Of a stretch of DNA of 64,000 nt, positions 42,411 to 53,882 are shown one piece after another (positions within the stretch are counted from its first letter, which is position 1; each line of letters begins with the position of its first letter). Source of the stretch: Novilysobacter_A longmucuonensis (GTDB taxonomy: Bacteria; Pseudomonadota; Gammaproteobacteria; Xanthomonadales; Xanthomonadaceae); the NCBI RefSeq assembly GCF_046600735.1, contig NZ_JBJMAW010000001.1, forward strand, positions 186,001-250,000, read 5' to 3'. A program made the translations under genes and the position numbers. The notes under the pieces were generated by a model. It was not told where the DNA came from and ran no database searches. It worked only from the letters and a program-made list of their open reading frames with translations.

Positions 42411-43218
42411 AGATGCGAGCTCGCGCACCTGGCTACTGGCTGCGGTCGCCGGCTGGGCGGTAATCGCCTGGGTGCTGGCGCTGGTCGGCATGGGCGGGCG
42501 GGTCGCGCCGCTGGACGATGACGCCAGCCTGTTGCGGCCATTGCCGGGCATGCCGGCCGCCTCGGTGAGCCCTCTGGGGCCGCCCACCCAGTACAGCGAG
42601 ATCGGCGCGCGCCCATTGTTCGCACGGGACCGCCAGCCGCGGCCGTTCCTGCTGCAGGGCGACGACGGTGCCGCTGCCGGCGAGTTCGACTACGTGCTGA
42701 CCAGCGTGCTGATCAGCCCGCGGGTCAAGCTGGCGATCCTGCAATCGCCCGACGGCGGCGAGTCGGTACGGGTCAGGCTGGACCAGGCGCCCGAATCGCA
42801 TCCGGCCTGGCGCCTGATCGCGCTGGAGCCCCGCAGTGCGGTGTTCGAAGGCCCCGAGGGCCGGCACGAGCTGGAGCTGCGGGTCTACGACGGCGTCGGC
42901 GGGCAGGCTCCGACCGCGGTCTCGCGGGAAGCCCCCGGGCGTGCGCGCACTGACCTGCCGATCCGGCCGCCGGTGCCATCGCGCGCGGCGGATGCGGCGC
43001 AGGACTCCGCCTCGCCCGAACGCGCCCCCGATGCCGCCGAGGATGCCGCATCGCCCGGCGCCGACGCGCCATCGACCGACCAGGCGCAGATGGAAGCGAT
43101 CCGCCAGCGTATCCAGGCCCGCCGCGACCAGTTGCGCATGCAGGCGCCACAGCAGACGCCCCAACCGACACCGCCACAACCCCGGAACTCGCCGCGACCG
43201 CCGGCCAAGAGCCAGTAG
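42400..43218 (+). CDS. xpsN: Type II secretion protein N (XpsN, GspC-like)
   Basis: The 272-residue protein has one N-terminal helix (near 10-32) and a periplasmic HR-like domain (about 62-165) with ARPLFARDRQPRPFLL and FDYVLTSVLISPRVKLAIL. The rest is Pro/Ala/Gln-rich and disordered. In Xanthomonas XpsN takes the place of GspC, linking the inner membrane platform to the secretin. GTG at 42400 has GGAGG 6 bases before it and overlaps the gspM end by 11 bases. Confidence 0.85.
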   Translation: MRIEDASSRTWLLAAVAGWAVIAWVLALVGMGGRVAPLDDDASLLRPLPGMPAASVSPLGPPTQYSEIGARPLFARDRQPRPFLLQGDDGAAAGEFDYVLTSVLISPRVKLAILQSPDGGESVRVRLDQAPESHPAWRLIALEPRSAVFEGPEGRHELELRVYDGVGGQAPTAVSREAPGRARTDLPIRPPVPSRAADAAQDSASPERAPDAAEDAASPGADAPSTDQAQMEAIRQRIQARRDQLRMQAPQQTPQPTPPQPRNSPRPPAKSQ

Positions 43219-43228
43219 AGTGCATGCA

Positions 43229-45556
43229 ATGAATCGATCCCCACAGCTCCGCGCCCGTGGCGCCCGCCACGCCCTCGTGTCGCCGGTCAGCCTGCCGTCG
43301 TCCAGCCTGCTGCCGTCGGACATGGCGTCACGCACGAGAGCTGGCTGCGCCGCGCTGCAGCGCCTGCTGCTGGCGCTGGTCGCCGGCACGCTGCTCGCCT
43401 CGTGCGTCAGCACCCCGGTGCCGAGCGTGCGGCGCGGCGCCGATCCGGCTGCCCTGCAGCGCAACGAGGCAGCCGCCACCGGCGAGGGGCCCGCGGTGGC
43501 TGGGGAGGGCGTGCAGGCCGAGCCGCTCGAGCCGGAGGACAACGGGCTGACCCCGCAGATCCGCCGCGGCACCGGGCAGGTGATCAACCGCGACGCCGCC
43601 GCCGAGCCGCGGTCCGGCCTGCCCGCCAGCACTGGCGCGGCGACCTTCAATTTCGAAGGCGAATCGCTGCACGCGGTGGTCAAGGCAATCCTGGGCGACA
43701 TGCTCGGGCAAAACTACGTGATCGCGCCGCAGGTGCAGGGCACGGTGACGCTGGCGACGCCGCAGCCGGTCAGCTCGGCCGGCGCGATCCACCTGCTGGA
43801 GATGGTGCTGGGCTGGAACAACGCGCGCATGCTCTACAGCGGCGGGCGTTACAACATCGTCCCGGCCGACCAGGCACTCGCCGGCAACGTCGCCCCGCGC
43901 ACCGGCCCGGCCACCACCGCGCGCGGCTTCGAGGTGCGCACGGTGCCGCTGCGCTACATCTCCGCCGAGGAGATGGCCAAGGTGCTGGAGCCGTACGCGC
44001 GGCCAAACGCGATCGTCAGCACCAACAACGCGCGCAACGTCATCAGCATCGCCGGCACCAGTGCCGAGTTGGAGAACTACCTGCGCACCATCGAGATCTT
44101 CGATGTCGACTGGCTCTCGGGCATGTCGGTCGGCGTGTTCCCGTTGCGCTCGGGCAAGGCCACCCGGGTGGTGGAAGACCTGGAGAAGGTCTTCGGCGAG
44201 GAAAGCGGATCGCCGGTCTCCGGCATGTTCCGCTTCATGCCGCTGGAGGGCGCCAATGCCGTACTGGTGATCACTCCGCAGCCCGATTACCTGGACAACA
44301 TCCAGCAGTGGCTGGAGCGCATCGACGGCGCCGGCGGCAGTGCCCAGCTGTTTTCCTACGAGCTCAAATACATCAAGGCACGCGACCTGGCCGATCAGCT
44401 GGCCGAGGTGTTCGGCAGCTCGACCGGGCGCGGCGAAGAAGACGGCGGGCGAGCGCCTTCGCTGATGCCGGGCCTGGATCCGGTCGAACTGCGCAGCGGT
44501 GACAGCGGCGGGCGCAGCGCCAGCTTCGGGCGCAGTGGCCAGACCGGCGGCGCCGCCGGTGGCGGCCTCGGCAGCGGGGAGTTTTCGCTGAATCAGGAGC
44601 GCGAAGGCAGCGGCAGCGTCAGCCTGGACGTCGATGGCGACCGCGTCGGCGTATCGGCGGTGGAGGAAACCAACGCCCTGCTGGTGCGCGCCACCCCCCA
44701 GGCATGGCGCTCGATCAGGGACGTCATCGAGCAGCTCGACGTGATGCCGATGCAGGTGCATATCGAGGCGCAGGTGGTCGAGGTACAGCTCAGCGGCGCG
44801 CTGGAATACGGCGTGAACTGGTACTTCGAGCGCGCCGTCACCGACGCCGGCCTGCCCAGCGCGGTCGGCCGCGACACCTGGAGCACCCTGGCCGGCAGCG
44901 TGCAGTCCGCGGCCGGAGACCCAGCGGGATTGGCCTGGACCTTCCTCGGCCGCAATGCCGCCTCGATCATCAGCGCGCTCGACCAGGTCACCGACCTGCA
45001 GCTGCTGCAGACGCCGTCGGTGGTGGTGCGCAACAACGCCGAGGCCGAGCTCAACGTCGGCAGCAACATCCCGATCGAGTCGGTCACGGTCAATCCGGGG
45101 CTGGGCGGCGACGCCAGCTTCAGCCAGGTCCAGTACCTGGAAACCGGCGTGATCCTCAAGGTGCGCCCACGCGTGACCCAGGACGGCATGGTGTTCCTGG
45201 ACATCGTGCAGGAGGTCAGTTCGCCGGGTCCGCGCGAAGCCGGGCAGCGCAACGTGCGCATCGACACCCGCCGGCTCAAGACCGAGGCCGCGATCCAGAG
45301 CGGGGATACGGTGATGCTGGCCGGCCTGATCAGCGACGGCGTCACCCGCGGCTCGTCGGGTTTCCCGGGGCTGAGCCGGATCCCGATCATCGGCGGCCTG
45401 TTCGGCACCCAGTCCACTCGCACTGATCGCAACGAAGTGATCGTGCTGCTGACCCCGACCATCGTGCGCAACCCGCAGGAAGCGCGCGACCTGACCGACG
45501 AATACGGACGCCGGTTCCGCGCGATGGAGCCGTTGAACCCGGCCCGCTCCGACTGA
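43229..45556 (+). CDS. gspD: Type II secretion secretin GspD (XpsD)
   Basis: The secretin forms the outer membrane channel. In order: lipoprotein signal LLLALVAGTLLASC, N0 domain (about 145-220, FNFEGESLHAVVKAIL), N1-N3 repeats, then the secretin core with LLQTPSVVVRNNAEAELNVG, IPIESVTVN and IPIIGGLFG. N3 holds a Gly/Ser-rich insert (near 405-455) typical of Xps secretins. ATG at 43229 gives 775 residues, but Met32 (43322) starts a normal lipoprotein signal and may be the true start. Last gene of the T2SS set. Confidence 0.94.
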   Translation: MNRSPQLRARGARHALVSPVSLPSSSLLPSDMASRTRAGCAALQRLLLALVAGTLLASCVSTPVPSVRRGADPAALQRNEAAATGEGPAVAGEGVQAEPLEPEDNGLTPQIRRGTGQVINRDAAAEPRSGLPASTGAATFNFEGESLHAVVKAILGDMLGQNYVIAPQVQGTVTLATPQPVSSAGAIHLLEMVLGWNNARMLYSGGRYNIVPADQALAGNVAPRTGPATTARGFEVRTVPLRYISAEEMAKVLEPYARPNAIVSTNNARNVISIAGTSAELENYLRTIEIFDVDWLSGMSVGVFPLRSGKATRVVEDLEKVFGEESGSPVSGMFRFMPLEGANAVLVITPQPDYLDNIQQWLERIDGAGGSAQLFSYELKYIKARDLADQLAEVFGSSTGRGEEDGGRAPSLMPGLDPVELRSGDSGGRSASFGRSGQTGGAAGGGLGSGEFSLNQEREGSGSVSLDVDGDRVGVSAVEETNALLVRATPQAWRSIRDVIEQLDVMPMQVHIEAQVVEVQLSGALEYGVNWYFERAVTDAGLPSAVGRDTWSTLAGSVQSAAGDPAGLAWTFLGRNAASIISALDQVTDLQLLQTPSVVVRNNAEAELNVGSNIPIESVTVNPGLGGDASFSQVQYLETGVILKVRPRVTQDGMVFLDIVQEVSSPGPREAGQRNVRIDTRRLKTEAAIQSGDTVMLAGLISDGVTRGSSGFPGLSRIPIIGGLFGTQSTRTDRNEVIVLLTPTIVRNPQEARDLTDEYGRRFRAMEPLNPARSD

Positions 45557-45574
45557 TCGAAGGGCGACACTGGG

Positions 45575-46696
45575 GTGACAGGGGGCGTGGTGACACCGGG
45601 TACGGCTGAGCTTTCCGCCGCGGTGCCGCTTGCGGCACCGCGCCCGGGCATGTCCATGCCGCTTGCGGCGTCGCCCCCGGGCATGTCCATGCCGCTTGCC
45701 GCGCCGCGACCGGGGACGTCCGCGGCGTTTGCAGCGCCATCCGCGGGCATGTCGACGCAGCCCGCGGCCGCGCCCCGCACGCGGCCCCCCGAGACGCAGC
45801 TGCCGATCGTGGTGGTGCCAGTCGGAGTCGACGACGCTGCGCTGGACGCCTGTCTGGCGGCGCTGGAATCCGCGACGCCGGCCGGCACCCGCGTCTGGCT
45901 GGCCGACGACGCCCAGGCCGGCCCGCGCGGCTACGCCGTGATCGAACAGTGGATGGCGCGCACCGCACTCAAGGCCGACTACACCCGGCGCCAGCGTGGC
46001 GTCGGCCCGGTCGCGCACCTGGACGAAGTGCTTGCCGCCTGCGGTGATGCCGACGTCGCCGTACTCGCCGCCGACGCGATGCCGCTTCCGGGGTGGCTCG
46101 AGCGCCTCGGCGCATGCCTGGCGCGCGATGGCGCGATCGCCTCGGCCACGTCGTGGTGCAATGCCGGCGAGGCCGCGGCCTGGCCGCGCATCGGCGAGAT
46201 CGCGGCCACGCCCCGCGAGCCGCAGCGGCTGGCGCGCGCCGCCGCGGCGATGCCGGCGATCCATCCCGAACTGCCGTCGGCGGTCGGACATGCGGTAGTG
46301 CTGCGCGGCAGCGCCCGGCGCCGCGTCGGCGGGCTCGACGCCGCCAGTTACGGCTCCTGGTACGCCGCGCTGATCGACCTGTCGTTGCGGCTGTCGGGAC
46401 TGGGCTGGCGCAATGTCCTGTGCGAATCGGCGTTCGTCGCGCGCCCGCGCGAGGGCAGCTCGTGCGAGGGCGACATGGACCGCCTTGCGGTGCGCTGGCC
46501 GGACTGGCATGCACGCATGGCGAACTTCCTGATGCGCGACCCGCTGCGCGATGCGCGCGAACAGCTCGCCGCGCTGCTGGCCGGCATCGGCCCGCCGGAG
46601 CCGCAACGCGATCTGTTCGCAGAGGCATCGCCATCACCGCAGGCCGCCCCGGCCCGCAAGTCCCCGGCGCGCGGACGTGGCAGGGCAAGACCGTGA
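45575..46696 (+). CDS. Glycosyltransferase family 2-like protein with N-terminal 11-residue repeats
   Basis: The 373-residue protein has a GT2-like fold: LPIVVVPVGVDDAALDACLAAL-like start near residue 76, a DVAVLAADAMPLPGWLERL donor-site region near 160, and later GLGWRNVLCESAFV. The metal-binding DxD appears as a weak ADA, so catalysis is unsure. Residues 22-65 are four 11-residue repeats (PRPGMSMPLAA and variants). GTG at 45575 follows the gspD stop by 18 bases, and the gene overlaps the next glycosyltransferase (GTGA), so both may be transcribed with the T2SS operon. Confidence 0.7.
   Translation: MTGGVVTPGTAELSAAVPLAAPRPGMSMPLAASPPGMSMPLAAPRPGTSAAFAAPSAGMSTQPAAAPRTRPPETQLPIVVVPVGVDDAALDACLAALESATPAGTRVWLADDAQAGPRGYAVIEQWMARTALKADYTRRQRGVGPVAHLDEVLAACGDADVAVLAADAMPLPGWLERLGACLARDGAIASATSWCNAGEAAAWPRIGEIAATPREPQRLARAAAAMPAIHPELPSAVGHAVVLRGSARRRVGGLDAASYGSWYAALIDLSLRLSGLGWRNVLCESAFVARPREGSSCEGDMDRLAVRWPDWHARMANFLMRDPLRDAREQLAALLAGIGPPEPQRDLFAEASPSPQAAPARKSPARGRGRARP
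45638..45769 (+). repeat. Tandem 33-bp repeat, four units, coding
   Basis: Four 33-base units (45638, 45671, 45704, 45737) encode PRPGMSMPLAA, SPPGMSMPLAA, PRPGTSAAFAA and PSAGMSTQPAA. The first two are nearly identical, the others drifted. The preceding AVPLAA looks like a partial unit. Confidence 0.85.
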
Positions 46697-47625
46697 GTGC
46701 GGGCACGCCGCCCGACGGTGGCGCGATCGCCGCGGTTGTCGCCACCTACCAAAGCGCCTCGACGATCGATGCCTGCCTGCAGCGCTTGCGCGTGGCCGAC
46801 GGCGTCGCCGCGATCCGCGTGGTCGACAACAATTCCAATGACGGCACGCTCGTGATCGTGCAGCGCCACGCCGCGCACGACCCACGGGTGCGGTTCATCG
46901 CAAACCCGGACAACCCCGGTTTCGCGGTCGCCTGCAATCAGGGCGCAAGGGAGGCCGCGCACGCCGAGCCCGCACCCGGCTGGCTGGCGTTCGTGAACCC
47001 CGATTGCCTGGTCGAGCGCGATAGCCTGGCGCGCCTGCGCGCGCTGGCGGCGTCACACGAAGAAGCGCTGCTCGGCGCCGACCTGGTCGACCAGACCGGC
47101 GTGCGCGATCCCGCAGCCCGGCGACGCCAGCCCGATTTCGCCCGCATGCTCGGGGCCGGTCTCGCCGGCGTCGTGCCTGCCGCGGGTCGCAGTGCTCGCC
47201 GCGCCGGCGCGGCGAGCACTGCGGTCGCGCCCGACGACAGCCAGCCGCTGCAGCCGGTCGGGGCAGTGTCCGGTGCTTTGATGCTGATGCCGCGCGGCTT
47301 GTTCACGCGCATCGGCGGTTTCGACGAGGGCTACCGGCTGCACGCCGAGGACCTGGACCTGTGCCGCCGCGCGCACGAGGCCGGCGCATTGATCGCCGTC
47401 GCCAACCAGGTCCGGGTGGTGCACGTGCGCGGCGTGTCGAGCCGCGCCCGGCCGTTGTTCGTCGAGTGGCACAAACATCGCGGCCTGTGGCGCTACTTCG
47501 GCAAGTTCGAGGCGGCCCGCTGCAGCGCACTGACGCGAGCCGGCGTATTCGCCGCCATCTGGTTGCGCTTCCCGTTCGCCGTCATGCGCGCGGTGCTGCG
47601 TAGCCGCAGCCGTGACACTGTGTAG
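46693..47625 (+). CDS. Glycosyltransferase family 2 protein
   Basis: The 310-residue enzyme has the N-terminal GT2 Rossmann start IAAVVATYQSASTIDACL, RVVDNNSNDGT, the NPGFAVACNQG motif, FVNPDCLVERD near the donor site, and GGFDEGYRLHAEDLDLCRR, which carries the acceptor base. This pattern matches the rhamnosyltransferase-like GT2 group. GTG at 46693 overlaps the previous stop. The TAG stop (47623-47625) lies in a TGTAGGAGC repeat. Substrate unknown; a cell-surface polysaccharide is likely. Confidence 0.85.
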   Translation: MSAGTPPDGGAIAAVVATYQSASTIDACLQRLRVADGVAAIRVVDNNSNDGTLVIVQRHAAHDPRVRFIANPDNPGFAVACNQGAREAAHAEPAPGWLAFVNPDCLVERDSLARLRALAASHEEALLGADLVDQTGVRDPAARRRQPDFARMLGAGLAGVVPAAGRSARRAGAASTAVAPDDSQPLQPVGAVSGALMLMPRGLFTRIGGFDEGYRLHAEDLDLCRRAHEAGALIAVANQVRVVHVRGVSSRARPLFVEWHKHRGLWRYFGKFEAARCSALTRAGVFAAIWLRFPFAVMRAVLRSRSRDTV

Positions 47626-47788
47626 GAGCGGCTTCAGCCGCGATCCCGACCTGTCCGCAGGGGAACGGTTCCGGTGCGCCTAACCCCCCGGTCCTCGTGG
47701 CTCTCGTAGGCTGGGCTGGCAAGCCCGGGGCGCGGCGACATGGGTCGATCATGCTGCCGCAAAAGTGTGGCGTCGCAGCCCAGCCTAC
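47621..47788. repeat. TGTAGGAGC half-repeat plus GTAGGCTGGG palindrome
   Basis: A single left arm TGTAGGAGCGGCTTCAGC runs 47621-47646 with no right arm. Further on, CGTAGGCTGGGCTGG from 47706 faces CAGCCCAGCCTACG ending at 47788. They lie between convergent genes. Confidence 0.75.
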
Positions 47789-47791
47789 GGC

Positions 47792-48619
47792 TCATCGGTG
47801 GCGGTTGATTTCGTCGCGCAGCGTGCGCGCGGCACTCGCTGCGGCATCGGCGTAATCGTCTCCGGCCGACGCATACAGCACCGCGCGCGAGCTGCTGACG
47901 ATCAGGCCGGTGCCGTCGGCGGTCTTTGCATTGTTCACCACCGCCGCGACATCGCCGCCCTGCGCGCCGACGCCAGGCACCAGGAATGGCAGATCACCGA
48001 CGATCGCGCGTATCTCGCGCAACTGCTCCGGCCAGGTCGCGCCGACCACCAGTGCGCAATTGCCATGGGTGTTCCATTCCAGCGCGACCTTCTCGGCCAC
48101 GCGCTGGTACAGCGGCTGTCCCGCGCCGCTTCCGTCCTGCACGAGCAGGTCCTGCAGGTCGCCCGCGCCAGGATTCGAGGTGCGGCACAGGATCACCACG
48201 CCGCGATCGCTGCGGTCGAGGAACGGCTGCACCGAGTCACGGCCAAGGTAGGGGTTGGCGGTGACCGCGTCGGCGCGGTAGCGGTCGAATGCTTCGCTCG
48301 CGTAGTGCTGCGCGGTGCTGCCGATATCGCCACGCTTGCTGTCGAGGATCACCGGGACGCCCGGATGCGCGATGTGGATATGCGTGATCAGCCGGGCCAG
48401 TGCATCTTCGGCGCCGAGCGCTGCGAAGTGCGCGATCTGCGGCTTGAAGCTGCACACGTACTGCGCGGTCGCATCGACGATGTCGCGGCAGAAGTTGAAC
48501 ACCGCGTCGGCGTCACCACCGAAGCGCCCGGGAAACCGCGTCGGCTCCGGATCGAGGCCGACGCAGACCAGCGAGTTGGCGTCTATCCAGCGTTGCCGTA
48601 GTGCCTGCATGAAGCCCAT
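47792..48619 (-). CDS. pyrF: Orotidine 5'-phosphate decarboxylase, type 2
   Basis: The 275-residue enzyme converts OMP to UMP, the last step of pyrimidine synthesis. The catalytic Lys-Asp array is DSKRGDIGSTA near residue 93; VTANPYLGRDS and LVPGVGAQGGD are the phosphate loops of the type 2 subfamily found in actinobacteria and xanthomonads, about 40 residues longer than the E. coli type. It stands alone between repeats. Confidence 0.93.
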   Translation of the reverse strand: MGFMQALRQRWIDANSLVCVGLDPEPTRFPGRFGGDADAVFNFCRDIVDATAQYVCSFKPQIAHFAALGAEDALARLITHIHIAHPGVPVILDSKRGDIGSTAQHYASEAFDRYRADAVTANPYLGRDSVQPFLDRSDRGVVILCRTSNPGAGDLQDLLVQDGSGAGQPLYQRVAEKVALEWNTHGNCALVVGATWPEQLREIRAIVGDLPFLVPGVGAQGGDVAAVVNNAKTADGTGLIVSSSRAVLYASAGDDYADAAASAARTLRDEINRHR

Positions 48620-48644
48620 CGCCGTCCCTCGTTCAAAAATCCAC

Positions 48645-48882
48645 TGTAGGAGCGGCTTCAGCCGCGAACCAGAACCGGTCTACCGGCGATCCTTCCGATC
48701 GCCAGATCCGCTCTGTAGGAGCGACGTAAGTCGCGAGCCGCCGCAACTTCTGGAGGCCATGTACAGGTCGCGACTTACGTCGCTCCTACGACCGGAGGAA
48801 GCCCAGTCGGACAGGGAGCGTCGTTGCGATCCTGTAGCACCGTTCGGCACCGATGGAGGTTCGCGGCTGAAGCCGCTCCTAC
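48645..48882. repeat. Nested palindromic repeats
   Basis: An outer TGTAGGAGCGGCTTCAGC pair (48645 and, inverted, to 48882) encloses a complete second palindrome (48714-48789) with arms GTAGGAGCGACGTAAGTCGC. The inner unit belongs to the variant seen at 10721. The 288-base pyrF-ettA gap holds nothing else recognisable. Confidence 0.85.
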
Positions 48883-48907
48883 CGGTGTCGACGTCGGCGC
48901 CATGGCC

Positions 48908-50572
<1,665 letters not shown>

Positions 50573-50697
50573 GGGGGCTCCGCAGACGGACGGCGGCGCC
50601 CTGCGCGGGGGCAGGGGCCGCTGGTGGATTCGGGGACCGCCCATTATCGCGGATATGCCGCCTGGCTGCCACGCGCCGCGAGCGCCGCCGAGCCACT

Positions 50698-50774
50698 TGC
50701 AGGAGCGGCTTCAGCCGCGAACCGGAGTCGGACGATCGACCCGGCATCCGATCGCGGCTGAAGCCGCTCCTACA
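50698..50774. repeat. TGTAGGAGC-type palindromic repeat
   Basis: Left arm (TGCAGGAGCGG form) from 50698, right arm to 50774, between the divergent ettA and glyA genes. Confidence 0.85.
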
Positions 50775-50823
50775 AGAAGCCGCCGATGGACCGGAGCCGG
50801 GCCATGGATCGGTATCTCTCGGC

Positions 50824-50829
50824 TAAACT
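50824..50829 (+). promoter_or_regulatory. Candidate -10 box of glyA
   Basis: TAAACT in the context GCTAAACTCGACG, 31 bases before the glyA ATG; the same context (GCTAAAGTCGACG) is found before gspE. Confidence 0.35.
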
Positions 50830-50860
50830 CGACGTCCTCCCCATCCCACCCGGAGCGGCA

Positions 50861-52114
<1,254 letters not shown>

Positions 52115-52117
52115 GTT

Positions 52118-52199
52118 GGGACCGGGGACCGGGGACCGGGGACCCGGTAAAAGCAGAACCGACTCTCCCGGGTCCCGGGTCCCGGGTCCCCGGTCCCGG
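52118..52199. repeat. Heptamer-armed hairpin element, copy 4
   Basis: Left arm of GGGACCG units (52118-52147), right arm of CGGGTCC units ending CGGTCCCGG (52167-52199), with a 19-base core. It is very similar to copy 2 in the gspE-gspF gap and fills the glyA-nrdR gap. Confidence 0.85.
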
Positions 52200-52207
52200 C
52201 TCCTCTG

Positions 52208-52729
52208 ATGCACTGCCCCTTCTGCCAGCACACCGACACCCGGGTGATCGATTCGCGCGTGTCCGACGACGGCGCCACCATTCGCCGGCGGCGGGTCTGC
52301 GAGGCGTGCGGTGAACGCTTCTCGACCATCGAGACGATCGAGCTGAAGCTGCCGGCGATCATCAAGTCCGATGGCCGCCGCGAGGCATTCGATGCGCGCA
52401 AGCTGCGCGCCGGGTTCGACCGGGCGTTGCAGAAGCGCGCGGTGCCCGATGAACAGATCGAGGCTGCGGTGCGCGCGGTGGTGCACCAGCTGCGCATGAC
52501 CACCGAACGCGAGCTCGCATCGCGCCGGGTCGGCGAGTTCGTGATGGCCGAGTTGCGCAGGCTCGATCACGTCGCCTACGTGCGCTTCGCCTCGGTCTAC
52601 CGGGCGTTCGAGGACGTCGCCGATTTTCGCGAGGAGCTCGACCGGCTCGAGAGCGACAACGCCGGCGAAGACCAGTTGCCGCTGCTCGGGGGTGAGCCCG
52701 CGCCGCACGGCAAACCCAGGAAGCGCTGA
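52208..52729 (+). CDS. nrdR: Transcriptional repressor NrdR
   Basis: The 173-residue regulator controls ribonucleotide reductase genes according to ATP/dATP level. The N-terminal zinc ribbon is MHCPFCQHTDTRVIDSR with CEACGERF; an ATP-cone follows (about 48-138, RREAFDARKLRAGFDRAL). The nrdR-rib order (after glyA) is common in proteobacteria. The hairpin element ends 8 bases before the ATG, leaving little room for a separate promoter. Confidence 0.94.
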   Translation: MHCPFCQHTDTRVIDSRVSDDGATIRRRRVCEACGERFSTIETIELKLPAIIKSDGRREAFDARKLRAGFDRALQKRAVPDEQIEAAVRAVVHQLRMTTERELASRRVGEFVMAELRRLDHVAYVRFASVYRAFEDVADFREELDRLESDNAGEDQLPLLGGEPAPHGKPRKR

Positions 52730-52733
52730 TCGC

Positions 52734-53882
52734 ATGTCCAGTCCCGCGTCTCCAGGCCCTGGCCCGACCCCCGGATTCTCCGCGACCGACCACGCCCTGA
52801 TGGCGCGCGCCTTGCGCCTGGCCGAACGCGGCGCCTACACCACCAAGCCCAACCCGATGGTCGGCTGCGTGCTGGCGCACGGCGCGGAGGTGATCGGGGA
52901 AGGCTTCCACGCGCGCGCCGGGCAGGCCCATGCCGAAGTCCACGCCCTGCAGGCGGCCGGCGACCGCGCCCGTGGCGCCACCGCATATGTCACCCTGGAA
53001 CCCTGCGCGCACACCGGCCGCACCGGCCCGTGCGCCGATGCGCTGATCGCCGCCGGCGTCGGCCGGGTGGTCGCGGCGATGCGCGACCCGTTCCCGCAGG
53101 TCGACGGGGCCGGTTTCGACCGCTTGCGCGCGGCCGGCATCGAGGTCGCCAGCGAGCTGATGGAACTTCAGGCGCGCACGCTCAACCGGGGCTATCTCTC
53201 GCGGCTGGTGCGGGGCCGGCCATGGGTGCGGGTCAAGCTCGCCACCAGCCTGGACGGCCGCAGCGCGCTGGCCAACGGCGATTCCAAGTGGATCAGTGGC
53301 GAGGCTTCGCGCCTGGACGTGCAACGCTGGCGCGCGCGGGCCGGCGCGATCGTGACCGGCGCCGGCACCGTGCTGGCCGACGATCCCTCGCTGACGGTGC
53401 GCCTGGGCGAGGACACGCCCGATTCGTCGCGAGATTTCGTCGCGCCGCTGCGGGTGGTGCTCGATGCCGGCCTGGCCACCGTGGCGCGCGGTCGCGTGCG
53501 CGAGGGCGATGCGCCGACGCTGTACATCCACGCGCCCGACACCAAGGTCGGCCGCGGGCTGAGCGCGCAGACCGCGGTGGTCGAGGTGCACGGCTCGCGG
53601 TTCGATCTGGCCGCGGTGCTCAAGCTGCTGGCCGCGCGCGGGGTCAACGAGGTCCAGGTCGAGGCTGGTGCGACCCTGGCCGGGGCCTTTCTCGCCGCCG
53701 GCCTGGTCGACGAGCTGCTGCTGTACGTCGCCCCGGTGCTGCTGGGCTCGCAGGCGCGGCCGTTGTTCGACGGGCTCGACATCGCCAGCATGGCCGAACG
53801 CATGCGGCTGCAGATCGTCGAGACGCGGCGCATCGGCGAGGACCTTCGCCTGCTGCTGCGCACGCCGGACGCGCTGCCGTGA
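52734..53882 (+). CDS. ribD: Bifunctional riboflavin deaminase/reductase RibD
   Basis: The 382-residue enzyme deaminates and then reduces the pyrimidine intermediate of riboflavin synthesis. The deaminase half (about 20-145) has the zinc motifs HAEVHAL and PCAHTGRTGPC. The reductase half starts near 165 with PWVRVKLATSLDGRSAL and ends with LLLRTP. It begins 4 bases after nrdR and overlaps the next gene (GTGA). It lies upstream of the FMN riboswitch and so is not directly under it. Confidence 0.94.
   Translation: MSSPASPGPGPTPGFSATDHALMARALRLAERGAYTTKPNPMVGCVLAHGAEVIGEGFHARAGQAHAEVHALQAAGDRARGATAYVTLEPCAHTGRTGPCADALIAAGVGRVVAAMRDPFPQVDGAGFDRLRAAGIEVASELMELQARTLNRGYLSRLVRGRPWVRVKLATSLDGRSALANGDSKWISGEASRLDVQRWRARAGAIVTGAGTVLADDPSLTVRLGEDTPDSSRDFVAPLRVVLDAGLATVARGRVREGDAPTLYIHAPDTKVGRGLSAQTAVVEVHGSRFDLAAVLKLLAARGVNEVQVEAGATLAGAFLAAGLVDELLLYVAPVLLGSQARPLFDGLDIASMAERMRLQIVETRRIGEDLRLLLRTPDALP

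Noticed and set aside
43328..46606. A minus-strand open frame of more than 1000 codons opposite gspD and the GT gene
   Set aside because: It is low-complexity His/Arg/Ala/Gln-rich, has no family similarity, and lies entirely opposite well-recognised genes; a high-GC shadow.
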